The translations under genes were made by a program, and so were the position numbers. Below the pieces are notes generated by a model. The model was not told where the DNA came from, did not search any database, and saw only the letters and a program-made list of their open reading frames with translations. Source: an uncultured SAR86 cluster bacterium (GTDB taxonomy: Bacteria > Pseudomonadota > Gammaproteobacteria > Magnimaribacterales > AG-339-G14). From it: a stretch of 64,000 bases of DNA. This document shows, one piece after another, positions 31,416 through 40,686 of this stretch (position 1 is the first letter of the stretch; each line of letters starts with the position of its first letter). The stretch lies in NCBI GenBank assembly GCA_902570035.1, contig CACFWO010000001.1:186001-250000 (forward strand), in the 5' to 3' direction.

Positions 31416-31961
31416 CTAAAAGCCAGAGGATCCAAAACCTTTGTCTCCTCTCTCTGACGATGAAAACTCTTTCACGATAGAAAAATTAGGATTCATAACC
31501 GGCAAGAAAACCATTTGAGCAATTCTTGCCCCAGGCTCAACTGTGAATGTTTCATCAGATCTATTCCATAAAGAAACCATGATTTCTCCTTGATAATCCG
31601 AATCAATTAATCCAACCAAGTTACCTAAAACTATACCGTGCTTATGACCTAAACCAGATCTTGGAAGAATAAAAGCAGCATAATCAGGATTATCTATATG
31701 AATACTAAAGCCGGTAGGCACTAATACGGAGTCGTTTGGATTGATGAAAATATCTTCTTCAATGCATGCACATAGATCTAGGCCAGCAGAACCAGCAGTC
31801 TGAAAGGTGGGCAATGGAAATTCTTTACCTAACCTTTCATTAAGAATCTTAAATTTTACATTTAATGGTAAATTAGATTCCTTTTGATTTTTACCTGTAA
31901 AAGTTTTAATGATGTCAGGCAAAAGGAAGCCCAAAATTCTGACCAATAACCATCTAATCAC
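31416..31961 (-). CDS. dut: dUTP diphosphatase with N-terminal hydrophobic extension
   Basis: Hydrolyses dUTP to dUMP. All five trimeric dUTPase motifs are visible: [37 protein letters not shown] and [10 protein letters not shown]. The core begins at about residue 34. Before it lies an extension with a hydrophobic, membrane- or helix-like stretch ([15 protein letters not shown]). The GTG at 31961 overlaps the coaBC stop (GTGA), a typical coupled start, which supports translating the extension; a TTG a few codons further in is possible. Confidence 0.88.
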   Translation of the reverse strand: MIRWLLVRILGFLLPDIIKTFTGKNQKESNLPLNVKFKILNERLGKEFPLPTFQTAGSAGLDLCACIEEDIFINPNDSVLVPTGFSIHIDNPDYAAFILPRSGLGHKHGIVLGNLVGLIDSDYQGEIMVSLWNRSDETFTVEPGARIAQMVFLPVMNPNFSIVKEFSSSERGDKGFGSSGF

Positions 31962-33157
31962 TTTAAATTATCGGATATATATTTGATTATTTCTCTTGAA
32001 ACTTTCTCTTTCGTAGATTTATTGATTTTCCTTGAATTTTTTTCTGAGATTAAATGCACTTCGTTATCATCGGAATCAAATCCAATCTCAGCATTTGAGA
32101 CATCGTTTGCAATGATCAGATCAAGTTCTTTTTCAGAAAGTTTGAGTTTTGCGTTATCAAGAACATTCTCAGTTTCAGCAGCAAACCCTATTACCTTCTT
32201 ATTTGGATGAGCTTTTTTAACGCTCGCAACAATGTCAGGATTTTCTTCTAAAAGAATGTTGTTTGCATCGAGTATCTGTTGTTTTTTGATTTTTTGATTC
32301 GAAGGATGAGATGGCTTGATGTCACAAACTGCTGCGGTTGCAATGAAAATATCTATCTCATCTATCATTTCATTTACTTTGTCATACATTTGTTTTGCAG
32401 TTTCAACATCATGTCTGAATATTCTTTCAGGAGTGGGTAAATTGACTGGCCCGGATATCAAACTAACAAAAGCACCTTCATCACAAGCTGCTTCAGCTAA
32501 AGCAAAGCCCATTTTCCCTGAACTACGGTTTGATATGAATCTGACTGGGTCAATCATCTCACGCGTTGGTCCTGCAGTAATAAGGATTTTTTTTCCCGCC
32601 AATAGGCCTTTACTGAAGTTCAATGAAACTTGTTGAATTATATCCGACGGCTCTGTCATTCTTCCTGGGCCAGTGTCACCACAAGCTTGGGTTCCAATAT
32701 CTGGGCCAATAAAAATAAAGTTTTTTTCTGCAAGAGTGGATATATTGTTTTGTGTTGCCCCATCTCTCCACATGGCCTGATTCATTGCAGGAGCAACAAA
32801 AATTGGTGCATCAGTAGATAGAGCAACCGCACTAAGAAGATCGTCGCCTCTACCTAAAGCTAGTTTTGCAATTGAGTCGGCTGTACATGGCGCTATGACA
32901 ATAATATCTGACCACCTAGCCAATTCTATATGTCCCATTGCAGCTTCAGCTCCAGGATCAAGAAGATCAGAATGAATTGGGTTGCCGGAAAGAGCCTGCA
33001 TAGTTAAAGGTGTAATAAATTCCTGAGCGGATTTAGTCATCAAAACCCTCACGTCGGAACCAGAGTTTTTGAATAACCTAACTAATTCAGCAGATTTGTA
33101 GGCAGCAATGCCACCAGTCACGCATAAGAGAACCCTTTTATTTATAAGCTGATCCAT
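31958..33157 (-). CDS. coaBC: Bifunctional phosphopantothenoylcysteine decarboxylase/synthetase
   Basis: Second and third steps of CoA synthesis. The CoaC half has the catalytic His76 (GHIELARW), PAMN-MW and C159 in [10 protein letters not shown]. The CoaB half, from about residue 189, starts with [20 protein letters not shown] and contains SSGKMG. It has 399 residues. It pairs functionally with the pantothenate kinase at 5094. The gene order coaBC-dut, and ribosomal L28/L33 on the other side, follows E. coli. Confidence 0.95.
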   Translation of the reverse strand: MDQLINKRVLLCVTGGIAAYKSAELVRLFKNSGSDVRVLMTKSAQEFITPLTMQALSGNPIHSDLLDPGAEAAMGHIELARWSDIIVIAPCTADSIAKLALGRGDDLLSAVALSTDAPIFVAPAMNQAMWRDGATQNNISTLAEKNFIFIGPDIGTQACGDTGPGRMTEPSDIIQQVSLNFSKGLLAGKKILITAGPTREMIDPVRFISNRSSGKMGFALAEAACDEGAFVSLISGPVNLPTPERIFRHDVETAKQMYDKVNEMIDEIDIFIATAAVCDIKPSHPSNQKIKKQQILDANNILLEENPDIVASVKKAHPNKKVIGFAAETENVLDNAKLKLSEKELDLIIANDVSNAEIGFDSDDNEVHLISEKNSRKINKSTKEKVSREIIKYISDNLK

Positions 33158-33181
33158 AATGCGAAATATAACTTAGATAGG

Positions 33182-33210
33182 TTTTCATAACCATTAGTTT
33201 CTGGTATAAA
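33182..33210 (+). promoter_or_regulatory. Promoter for rpmB-rpmG-maf
   Basis: TTTTCA (33182..33187) and TATAAA (33205..33210) are 17 bases apart, with a TGG extended -10. It lies 30 bases before the rpmB start in the divergent gap with coaBC. Confidence 0.6.
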
Positions 33211-33240
33211 TCGTGCCTCAGATTTATAAAAAATATAGTT

Positions 33241-33477
33241 ATGTCAAAAGTTTGTCAGGTAACAGGAAAAAAGCCAATGGCTGGAAACAATGTTTCCAAG
33301 GCATTAAACAGAACGAAAAGAAGGTTTTTGCCTAATCTCAATCAACATAAATTTTGGGTTGAATCTGAAAATAAATACGTTTCTCTAACTGTTTCTGCAA
33401 AAGGGATGAGAATTATTGATAAGAAAGGAATTGATGAAGTTTTAAAGGACATTAGATCAAGAGGAGAAAAAATATGA
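33241..33477 (+). CDS. rpmB: Ribosomal protein L28
   Basis: A large-subunit protein of 78 residues with the expected start [20 protein letters not shown], then RRFLPNL and the C-terminal RGMRI-like and LKDIR parts. It overlaps rpmG by 4 bases (ATGA), as in the conserved rpmB-rpmG pair. Confidence 0.96.
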   Translation: MSKVCQVTGKKPMAGNNVSKALNRTKRRFLPNLNQHKFWVESENKYVSLTVSAKGMRIIDKKGIDEVLKDIRSRGEKI

Positions 33478-33629
33478 GAGAAAAAATAAAGTTAGTTTCT
33501 TCTGCCGGAACAGGACACTTTTACACTACGGATAAAAATAAAACTTCAACTCCAGATAAGATTGAAATGATGAAGTTTGATCCAAAAATTAGAAAAAGAG
33601 TCATCTACAAAGAAGAAAAAATTAAATAG
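33474..33629 (+). CDS. rpmG: Ribosomal protein L33
   Basis: A 51-residue protein: it starts [19 protein letters not shown], continues with [17 protein letters not shown] and ends [12 protein letters not shown]. This is the usual L33 form without the zinc-binding cysteines. It overlaps rpmB by 4 bases, and its TAG stop shares a G with the GTG start of maf. Confidence 0.95.
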   Translation: MREKIKLVSSAGTGHFYTTDKNKTSTPDKIEMMKFDPKIRKRVIYKEEKIK

Positions 33630-34246
33630 TGACTATTTCAGGCTTATACTTAGCCTCTAAATCTCCCCGAAGAAAAAATATCCTGAATCAATTGATGGTT
33701 GATTTCGAAGTTCTTGAAATTGACGTTGATGAAGATGAGATTCAAGACGAGGGTCCTCAAGAATATCTTGACCGAATAGTTAAATCTAAAGTCACAGCGG
33801 CTGGAAATAAAATACTGCAAGAGAATTTAACTCTTAAGCCTTTTTTAGTGGCCGATACGGTGGTTAGTCATAAAAATAAAATTTTTGGAAAACCAACTAC
33901 CAAAGATCATGCTCATAGAATGTTGAAAGAATTATCCGGAACCACTCATACCGTAACAACAGGAATAGCTTTAGGTCATATTTCTGAATCAAAAGAAATA
34001 GAGTTTATTCAGAATCATTCACACACAGTTGTAGAAATGAAATCTCTATCTGCAAAAGAGATCGAGAGATATGTCTTAACTGAAGAACCAATGGACAAGG
34101 CTGGCGGTTATGGCATTCAGGGATTAGGCGCTTCTTTTGTTAAAGGTATTGGTGGTTGTTACTTCAATGTTGTTGGTTTACCAATTCAAGAAACCTGCCT
34201 ACTTTTAGATGACTTAAATATCACCTATTGGTCAAACAAAGATTAA
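33629..34246 (+). CDS. maf: Maf family nucleotide pyrophosphatase
   Basis: A house-cleaning enzyme for nucleoside triphosphates. The opening LYLASKSPRRKNILNQL, ADTVV, and the late segment DKAGGYGIQGLG with FVKGIGGCYFNVVGLP identify the family, probably the dTTP/UTP type by the GGYGIQG motif. It starts with GTG 33629 overlapping the rpmG stop by one base. At 205 residues the length is normal. Confidence 0.9.
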   Translation: MTISGLYLASKSPRRKNILNQLMVDFEVLEIDVDEDEIQDEGPQEYLDRIVKSKVTAAGNKILQENLTLKPFLVADTVVSHKNKIFGKPTTKDHAHRMLKELSGTTHTVTTGIALGHISESKEIEFIQNHSHTVVEMKSLSAKEIERYVLTEEPMDKAGGYGIQGLGASFVKGIGGCYFNVVGLPIQETCLLLDDLNITYWSNKD

Positions 34247-34269
34247 ATTTTTATTGATATGATGCCTTG

Positions 34270-35802
34270 ATGGTGATCATAAAATCATTAACCGCAACTG
34301 TAATCGGTGGACTCTTGGTTCTTTCTTTTGAACCATTTGATTTGTGGTACCTAAGTCCAATTTTTTTGGCAGGATTGTGGAGACTGCTTGTTCTTGAGTC
34401 ACCCAAAAATACTTTTGTCGTAAGTTTTTTCTTTGGCCTGAGCCTTTGGGTGCTTGGAGCTGGTTGGGTTGAAAACAGCATAGTTAATTACGGAGGAGCT
34501 TCGAAGCTCGCTGCTTATACTTTTGTTTTTTTGATCGCATCTTTTTTAAGCCTTTTTCAAGCAACAAGTTTCTTTTTCATGAGTTTATTTCGTCTCAATG
34601 ATCACCGCAGATTGATTCTAGCGTTTCCTGTATTTTATGTTTTCGGTGAATATTTGAGAGAATTTTTGTTTACTGGATTGCCTTGGTTATATGTTGGATA
34701 TTCAAGCTTAAATAATTTTTTTCTTAATGGTTATATTCCAGTCATAGGTGTGTTTGGAATGTCATTTTTAATATGTCTGTTTGCAAGCCTGCTAGGCTCT
34801 ATGATCTTTTTTCAAAAATTAAGAAAATCACATTTATTTTTGAGTTTGGTCTTTATGGGTATGTTTGCTCTCAACGCAACTTGGTTATCAACTAAATCCT
34901 GGACAGAAAAGACCTCTAGTTTTCAGGCAATTGTTGTTCAACCAAATATCGATGTTCTTGAAAAGTGGAGTCGAGATGGTCAGGTAAAATCTAGAAACTA
35001 TTTTTCTAAGGTATTTTTTGATGAACTTATCGGTAACGAAAACTCACAAGAAAAAATTATATTTTTTTGGCCAGAAGTATCTTTGCCAGGGTTGTTTTCT
35101 AGATTTGAAATTTTTTTAAAAGGGTTATCAGGCACCATAAAACTAGCAAACGCAGGTGCAGTAGTCGGGATGCTTGATGAAAAAAAGGATGAGGGTTATG
35201 TGAATTCTTTAAAAGGGATGGGCATTTTACAAGGGAATTACGAAAAGAAACGTCTCGTTCCTTTTGGGGAATATCTACCTATGGGTGATCTATCAGGTTA
35301 TTTATTTAATCTCTTTCAATTAGATAGACCTAATATTGTCAAAGGAGATAATAACTCTTTCATTTCTGGAGATGGCCTCAGAATAGGAAGCAGTATTTGT
35401 TATGAGATTGCTTATCAAGATGATGTAGCTTTTCAAGCAAAAAATTCGGATGTGATATTTTCAGCAAGTAACGATAACTGGTTCGGAACCACCATAGGTC
35501 CACATCAGCATCTTCAGATTGCCAGATATCGAGCTGCAGAAAATCAAAAGCCCCTCTTGCGTAGTACCTCCACCGGTATATCAGCTGCAATAAATTTCCG
35601 TGGACAAGTTATTGAACAAATTCCTACATTCGTAAACTTTAATAATAAAAATGAGTCATATGATGGTCAAATTTTGAAAATTAAAATTAACGCAAGAAGT
35701 GGTTCAACGCCATATAACGAGAATGGAAAATATCCATTTCTTTATTTAATTTTACTTATTTTTATTGCCCAAATTTTAAGAAGGTTTATATTTGATAAAT
35801 GA
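34270..35802 (+). CDS. lnt: Apolipoprotein N-acyltransferase
   Basis: Adds the third acyl chain to lipoproteins at the inner membrane. Several N-terminal membrane segments (about residues 1 to 210) are followed by a periplasmic nitrilase-like domain with the triad E269 (FWPE), K326 (just before LVPFGEYLP) and C377 (SSICYE), then a last membrane helix. I use ATG 34270, one codon after a TTG. In E. coli lnt follows corC; here corC is about 12 kb away and lnt is followed, with a 4-base overlap, by an L,D-transpeptidase lipoprotein. The window encodes several lipoproteins that are its likely substrates. Confidence 0.94.
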   Translation: MVIIKSLTATVIGGLLVLSFEPFDLWYLSPIFLAGLWRLLVLESPKNTFVVSFFFGLSLWVLGAGWVENSIVNYGGASKLAAYTFVFLIASFLSLFQATSFFFMSLFRLNDHRRLILAFPVFYVFGEYLREFLFTGLPWLYVGYSSLNNFFLNGYIPVIGVFGMSFLICLFASLLGSMIFFQKLRKSHLFLSLVFMGMFALNATWLSTKSWTEKTSSFQAIVVQPNIDVLEKWSRDGQVKSRNYFSKVFFDELIGNENSQEKIIFFWPEVSLPGLFSRFEIFLKGLSGTIKLANAGAVVGMLDEKKDEGYVNSLKGMGILQGNYEKKRLVPFGEYLPMGDLSGYLFNLFQLDRPNIVKGDNNSFISGDGLRIGSSICYEIAYQDDVAFQAKNSDVIFSASNDNWFGTTIGPHQHLQIARYRAAENQKPLLRSTSTGISAAINFRGQVIEQIPTFVNFNNKNESYDGQILKIKINARSGSTPYNENGKYPFLYLILLIFIAQILRRFIFDK

Positions 35803-36380
35803 GAATTGTTTCACTGATATCAGTATTTTTGTTATTTTCTTGTTCGACCATGTTGCTAGATAAAAAAAAATATAACTATGAGGAACTTCAAAATGAAAGG
35901 TCTTTCATACATATCGACCTAAACGAGCAAAAATTATATTATCAAGACGGTGATCGAGTTATCTACTTTCCTATCTCGTCATCCAGCTACGGTATTGGCA
36001 GCGAAGAAAATTCCTTCAAGACCCCCCTCGGACTTCACGAAATATCTGAAAAAATAGGAAACGATCTACCTTTGGGGGCTGTGATGAAAGGAAGAGTTTG
36101 GAATAAGGAAATCATTGAACCGATTATTGAAGACATCGACATTGAAGAGGACGTTATTACTTCAAGAATTATGTGGCTTGATGGCTTAGAACCAGGGAAA
36201 AACAGAGGATCTGGGATAGATTCGAAAGCTAGATACATCTACATTCATGGAACTGCAGAGGAAGGACTCATTGGAAAACCTGCCTCATTGGGTTGCATCC
36301 GAATGATTAATAAGGATGTAATAAGGTTATTTGATTTGGTAGAGGTAGGAACCAAAGTATTGATTTATTCCCAATCGTAA
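35799..36380 (+). CDS. L,D-transpeptidase (YkuD) lipoprotein
   Basis: A short signal with LFSC (C15) marks it as a lipoprotein. The YkuD domain carries the active-site pair H150 (IHGT) and C166 (SLGCIRM). It would form 3-3 peptidoglycan cross-links or attach a protein to the wall. It is coupled to lnt by a 4-base overlap, a sensible link since Lnt finishes lipoprotein acylation. At 193 residues, it lacks a LysM domain. Confidence 0.88.
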   Translation: MRIVSLISVFLLFSCSTMLLDKKKYNYEELQNERSFIHIDLNEQKLYYQDGDRVIYFPISSSSYGIGSEENSFKTPLGLHEISEKIGNDLPLGAVMKGRVWNKEIIEPIIEDIDIEEDVITSRIMWLDGLEPGKNRGSGIDSKARYIYIHGTAEEGLIGKPASLGCIRMINKDVIRLFDLVEVGTKVLIYSQS

Positions 36381-36393
36381 CCAAATATAACCT

Positions 36394-36927
36394 ATGAAAA
36401 TCTTATCTTTATTGTTTCTTTTTGCCTCGTCACTGGTGTTTGCTGACGATTCTTCATGTAAAAACCTCCTTGATCACGACGTTCGTATATTAGCTTCATC
36501 AGATTCCGAAAACCTTTGCGAATACAACGATAAAGTCATCATGGCAGTCAATGTTGCTAGCTCGTGCGGATTCACCTATCAATACGAAGGCTTAGAGAAA
36601 ATTTACGATAAGTATAAACAGAAAGGTTTCATTGTCTTGGGATTCCCCTCTAGAGATTTTTTATATCAAGAATTTAAAGATGAAGACAAAACAAAGGAAT
36701 TTTGTAAGACAACTTACGACGTTTCTTTTCCCTTGTTCGCAACATCCAAAGTAAGAGGTGACAGAGCAAACTCATTTTACAAAAATCTTGCTAAAAATTC
36801 TGGAGAAGAACCTTCTTGGAATTTCAGTAAATATTTGATTTCTAAAAACGGTGATATAGAGCTAATACCTCATACCACTAATCCTGATTCTCCAGAGGTG
36901 ATGAAAAAAATAGAAGCACTTCTTTAA
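36394..36927 (+). CDS. Periplasmic glutathione peroxidase-like protein
   Basis: A signal peptide ending VFADD directs it to the periplasm. The thioredoxin-fold core has the peroxidatic cysteine C58 (NVASSCGFT), the family's LGFP stretch and the WNFSKYLI motif. The usual active-site Gln of the CNQF motif is Asp (D88 in SRDF), a change I believe occurs in other proteobacterial homologues. Extra cysteines C22 and C42 lie near the N-terminus. It follows the L,D-transpeptidase by 13 bases and overlaps rpiA by 4 bases, convergent. Confidence 0.85.
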   Translation: MKILSLLFLFASSLVFADDSSCKNLLDHDVRILASSDSENLCEYNDKVIMAVNVASSCGFTYQYEGLEKIYDKYKQKGFIVLGFPSRDFLYQEFKDEDKTKEFCKTTYDVSFPLFATSKVRGDRANSFYKNLAKNSGEEPSWNFSKYLISKNGDIELIPHTTNPDSPEVMKKIEALL

Positions 36928-37598
36928 TCTATTACCTCTACACCGTTTTGTGTTGCAACTACAATCTTAGTAGCTGTCTTCTGGGCAAAGATTCCGTTCT
37001 CAACTACTCCTGGGATTCTGTTTAATCTAATTTCTAATTCATAGGGAACAGCGTAATCCAAATTTAATACATCTAGTATTTGGTTTCCCTGATCAGTAAC
37101 AAATCCTGTTCTATAGGTTGGCTTCCCGCCTAGCTTAACTATTTCTCTAGCAACAAAGCTTCGCGCATATTCCAAAACCTCGATTGCTAGCGGAAAAGAG
37201 CCAAGCCTATTTACTTTTTTTGATTCATCCACGATACAAATAAATTCTCTTGCAGAGTAAGCTATTATTTTTTCTCTCGTAAGAGCTCCGCCTCCGCCTT
37301 TTATAAGCTGCTTCTTATCATCGTACTCATCAGCTCCATCAACATATAAATCTGGCCCACCGACATCGTTTAGCAAGGAAACTTCAATGCCTTTCTGTTC
37401 AAGAAGTTTTGAGCTTCTTTCAGAGCTTGAAACCGCTGCTTTAAAGACAGGATTTTTCTCAGCTAACATTTCGATAAATAAATCAACAGTAGAGCCTGTC
37501 CCAATACCGATGATTGAGTCCTCGTAAAGTTTTGGCAATATAATGTCCAGTGCTTTTGCAGCAGACTGGCGCTTTAAGTTTTCTTGATCAGAGCTCAT
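36924..37598 (-). CDS. rpiA: Ribose-5-phosphate isomerase A
   Basis: Interconverts ribose-5-phosphate and ribulose-5-phosphate. The conserved GIGTGSTVDLFI, DGADEYD, IKGGGGALTREKI and ICIVDESK motifs are all present. The reading frame stays open to 37685, but that longer form would run into ilvA and add a stretch unlike the family. ATG 37598 gives 224 residues, the normal size. Confidence 0.95.
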   Translation of the reverse strand: MSSDQENLKRQSAAKALDIILPKLYEDSIIGIGTGSTVDLFIEMLAEKNPVFKAAVSSSERSSKLLEQKGIEVSLLNDVGGPDLYVDGADEYDDKKQLIKGGGGALTREKIIAYSAREFICIVDESKKVNRLGSFPLAIEVLEYARSFVAREIVKLGGKPTYRTGFVTDQGNQILDVLNLDYAVPYELEIRLNRIPGVVENGIFAQKTATKIVVATQNGVEVID

Positions 37599-37624
37599 TG
37601 AAGTGCTTTTACTTTGATTAACAG

Positions 37625-37630
37625 TATAAT
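37625..37630 (+). promoter_or_regulatory. -10 element of ilvA promoter
   Basis: A perfect TATAAT (37625..37630) lies 20 bases before the ilvA ATG in the 52-base gap between divergent rpiA and ilvA. The best -35 is weak. The ribosome-binding site AAGGG follows, 4 bases before ATG. Confidence 0.45.
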
Positions 37631-37650
37631 ACAGCGCTTTTAAGGGATTC

Positions 37651-39174
37651 ATGACTAAAAAGAGACAGATCATAGAGAAAATCATTTCATCTAAAGTGTA
37701 TGATATTGCTCAAGTTACTCCGATAGACAAGGCTAGTAACTTATCTAAGTCTTTAAAAAATAATATTTTTCTTAAGAGAGAAGATCTGCAACCTACTCAC
37801 TCGTTTAAAGTTAGAGGCTCGTATAACAAAATTGAGCATCTTTACAGAAAAAAGAATGTTCAACATGTAGTGACTGCATCGGCAGGCAATCATGCTCAAG
37901 GTGTGGCTTTGGCAGCAAAACATTTAAAAATTAAAGCTACAATTTTTATGCCCCTTACAACTCCTAAAATAAAAGTTAATTCTGTAAAAATGTTAGGAGC
38001 TAAAGTTAAGCTAACAGGAAATAATTTTGATGAAAGTGCATTGGCTGCTAGCAAGTACTGCAGTCAATACAATTTGGATTTTATTCATCCATTTGATGAT
38101 GAGCTGGTGATCGCCGGACAAGGCACCGTTGGCTTAGAAATTGCAAATCAATTTACCGATAACATCTATGCAGTTTTTATAGGCTCCGGCGGAGGTGGTC
38201 TTGTTTCTGGAGTGGGAGAATATTTAAAATCTATAAGGCCCGATATAAAAATAATAGCTGTTGAATCAGAAGACTCTGCCGCTCTCCATCAAACCCTAAA
38301 TTCTGGGAAAAGAATTAAACTTAAAGAAGTTGGTTTATTTGCTGATGGAACAGCAGCAAAACAAATAGGCAAGAAGAACTATCCTATTATCAAAGACGTT
38401 GTTGATTACTCGATGACAGTAAACATAGATGAGATCTGCTCGGCAGTTAAAGATACTTTTATCGAAACAAGAACCATACCTGAGCCATCAGGAGCACTGG
38501 CTCTTGCTGGATTGAAAAAATATGTCTCCAGATATGGATTAAAAAAGAAAAACTTAATTGCAATTTATTGCGGTTCAAACCTTAACTTTGAGATGCTTGC
38601 CCCAATCGTAGATAGGTCTAGCATGGGCGAGCAAAAAGAGGTTTTCTTAGGAGTTCAGATTCCAGAGGTGCAAGGAAGTTTTATAAAACTTTGCTCTGCT
38701 ATCGGAAACAAAAACATCACTGAATTTAGTTACAGAATGGATGATTCCTCATCTGCAAAAGTATTTTTAGGTCTTGAATTAGAATCAAAGCGTAAGAAAG
38801 AATTGTCTATAAAGTCTCTCAAGAAGAAATTTTCTGTTATTGATTTATCTGAAGATGAAGTCTCTAGAGTTCATTTAAGGCATATGTCAGGTGGAAGAGG
38901 ACCAGCATTTAATGGGGGAGAATACGAGGAGATATATATGGTTGATTTCCCAGAAAAACCCGGGGCACTCCTATTTTTCTTAGAGTCACTTGGAAATCAA
39001 TGGAACATTTCTCTCTTCCATTATAAAAATCAAGGAGCTTTGTATGGTGGAGCCTTAATTGGTTTTAAGGTAAAAGGAAACTCTAAGAAAAAACTGGAAA
39101 GGAAGTTAATCTCCATAGGGTTTCCGTTCACTAATCAAACTTCAAGTAAGGCTTATCAAGCCTTCTTAAAGTAA
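37651..39174 (+). CDS. ilvA: Threonine dehydratase (biosynthetic)
   Basis: Makes 2-oxobutanoate for isoleucine synthesis. The PLP lysine K53 lies in THSFKVRG, with SAGNHAQG and the phosphate-binding GSGGGG loop following. Two C-terminal ACT-like regulatory domains are present (from about residue 325), so it should be the feedback-inhibited 500-residue form rather than the short catabolic one. It converges on the poly-Ser lipoprotein gene with a 6-base gap. Confidence 0.95.
   Translation: MTKKRQIIEKIISSKVYDIAQVTPIDKASNLSKSLKNNIFLKREDLQPTHSFKVRGSYNKIEHLYRKKNVQHVVTASAGNHAQGVALAAKHLKIKATIFMPLTTPKIKVNSVKMLGAKVKLTGNNFDESALAASKYCSQYNLDFIHPFDDELVIAGQGTVGLEIANQFTDNIYAVFIGSGGGGLVSGVGEYLKSIRPDIKIIAVESEDSAALHQTLNSGKRIKLKEVGLFADGTAAKQIGKKNYPIIKDVVDYSMTVNIDEICSAVKDTFIETRTIPEPSGALALAGLKKYVSRYGLKKKNLIAIYCGSNLNFEMLAPIVDRSSMGEQKEVFLGVQIPEVQGSFIKLCSAIGNKNITEFSYRMDDSSSAKVFLGLELESKRKKELSIKSLKKKFSVIDLSEDEVSRVHLRHMSGGRGPAFNGGEYEEIYMVDFPEKPGALLFFLESLGNQWNISLFHYKNQGALYGGALIGFKVKGNSKKKLERKLISIGFPFTNQTSSKAYQAFLK
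39148..39164. terminator. Short hairpin at the end of ilvA coding sequence
   Basis: AAGGCTT (39148..39154) and AAGCCTT (39158..39164) form a perfect 7-bp stem with a 3-base loop inside the last codons of ilvA. A T-rich tract occurs only 14 or so bases later. A weak terminator for one or both convergent genes is possible. Confidence 0.35.
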
Positions 39175-39180
39175 AAATTT

Positions 39181-40686
39181 TCAGTCGACAATATCGTTGA
39201 TAATAACTTTAAACGTTTTAGATTTTTCGACGCCTGCTTCGCTGACAACAATTTCGTAATTTAATTCTTTCATTCCTGCTTCATAATCTGGTGGCATTTC
39301 AAATTTAAATTCTCCTAAACTCCAATAAATAGGTGGCGCAAAAATTGGTGGGATTAATTCTCTTGGTGGATCAACGTATGTTGTTCCGTCTACCAAAATT
39401 GCATTGGTCCCATCAAATTGATAAGTTGCCTCACTTTTAACTAAAGTGTTACCTGATAATGTAATGGTTTCATAAGAAGCTTGTGGATCTTTTACTATAG
39501 GATCATTGTTTTCAAGATTATCAGAACTAGAAAGATATCTTGATTCAATATCATTCAAATCTGTAATGCCAAAGTAGTCAAAATTAGACTCTATTTTTTG
39601 ATCAGTACTATCATAATAAGCTTGGAAAGCTTGCCTTCCGCCTAAATAAGCATTATGGAATAGCGAAAGTTTCATGTCTCCATATGCAGCCCAAAGTCCA
39701 ATAAAAGGTCTGTTTTTCATTCCATCCCATGTATTTAAATTTCTTTGGTTTCTATCAGAAGTAACAAAAGTATCCGAGGGAAAAGCGAAAACATTATTAT
39801 CAATTATAGGGGGACTTGTCAGTCCATTACTATTAAAACCTATATCAAAACCTCCATGCATGTAAAAAACTGAATTTTTAACCACAAGACCTTCTTCTCT
39901 TGGATACCATATGTAGGAATAAATACTGCCCGTGCCGTCAATAAGATCGTAAAGAAAACTATCCTCTATTATGTACTGTGTATACAAAGCGTTGCCACTT
40001 GGAACTGCAAATGTACCTCGCATCATTGAAACCCCTTTTAGCTCTATTCGTCCAACAGGGGCATTGCTATCTCCACCACCTGCCCTAATATGACAGTATC
40101 TCAATTTTACTTTTTCAGCTTTTAAAATTCCGTTGTAGGTCTGGATTTCTTTTAAATCGCAAAGCAGATTACCTCCTATTGTAACCGTCACACCATCAGC
40201 TATTTGAATGTTGCTAATTAATTGAGTTATTTCATTAGCATTCCCAATAGTGGTATCGGATGTAATAACTAGAGTTGACCCATCAGAGTTACCAAAAGGA
40301 GTTTTTTCTCCTTGAGTTAGATCACCGAACCACCCCGGCTTAATGCTATTACTATTTACGGGTTCCGATTGAATGATAGAGAGGACCTCAATATTGCATC
40401 CAGTTGGAAGCAATAAACCTGAAATGTTACTAGAATTTTCATCTACATTAATTGGTGTAGTTGGAACAAGTTCGTCGAATGTTGGGCAGTTTTGACTAGA
40501 TGAGCTAGTATCACTTGAATTTGAAGAAGAAGAGGAACTTGATGAAGAAGAGGAACTTGATGAAGAAGAGGAACTTGATGAACTAGATGGTCCTACTGCA
40601 GCACTTGATGAACTTCCTCCTCCTCCACCACCACAAGAAACAACAATCAAAAAAAACAAAAGGGGAATTATTTTTGATGATTTCAT
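39181..40686 (-). CDS. Poly-serine lipoprotein of unknown function (beta-helix-like)
   Basis: I do not recognise a named family. A lipoprotein signal with VVSC (C18) is followed by six Gly, a run of about 22 consecutive Ser, and more Ser-rich sequence up to residue 65. The rest has many short strands with Asn and Gly turns (for example ADGVTVTIGGNL, VKNSVF, IDNNVF), suggesting a right-handed parallel beta-helix, then a short Ig-like end. It is probably displayed on the outer membrane with the Ser run as a flexible stalk. The start overlaps the 5-formyl-THF cyclo-ligase stop by 4 bases, so the two are translationally coupled despite unrelated roles. Confidence 0.75.
   Translation of the reverse strand: MKSSKIIPLLFFLIVVSCGGGGGGSSSSAAVGPSSSSSSSSSSSSSSSSSSSSSSNSSDTSSSSQNCPTFDELVPTTPINVDENSSNISGLLLPTGCNIEVLSIIQSEPVNSNSIKPGWFGDLTQGEKTPFGNSDGSTLVITSDTTIGNANEITQLISNIQIADGVTVTIGGNLLCDLKEIQTYNGILKAEKVKLRYCHIRAGGGDSNAPVGRIELKGVSMMRGTFAVPSGNALYTQYIIEDSFLYDLIDGTGSIYSYIWYPREEGLVVKNSVFYMHGGFDIGFNSNGLTSPPIIDNNVFAFPSDTFVTSDRNQRNLNTWDGMKNRPFIGLWAAYGDMKLSLFHNAYLGGRQAFQAYYDSTDQKIESNFDYFGITDLNDIESRYLSSSDNLENNDPIVKDPQASYETITLSGNTLVKSEATYQFDGTNAILVDGTTYVDPPRELIPPIFAPPIYWSLGEFKFEMPPDYEAGMKELNYEIVVSEAGVEKSKTFKVIINDIVD
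40526..40576 (-). repeat. 18-bp tandem repeats coding the poly-Ser run
   Basis: On the plus strand the unit GATGAAGAAGAGGAACTT occurs at 40541..40558 and 40559..40576, with a 15-base part copy at 40526..40540. Units are a multiple of three bases and encode Ser only, so gain or loss changes stalk length without a frameshift. Confidence 0.9.

Noticed and set aside
37599-37685. Longer RpiA starting at 37685
   Set aside because: It would overlap the ilvA start and its promoter and adds a stretch unlike the family; ATG 37598 fits normal length.
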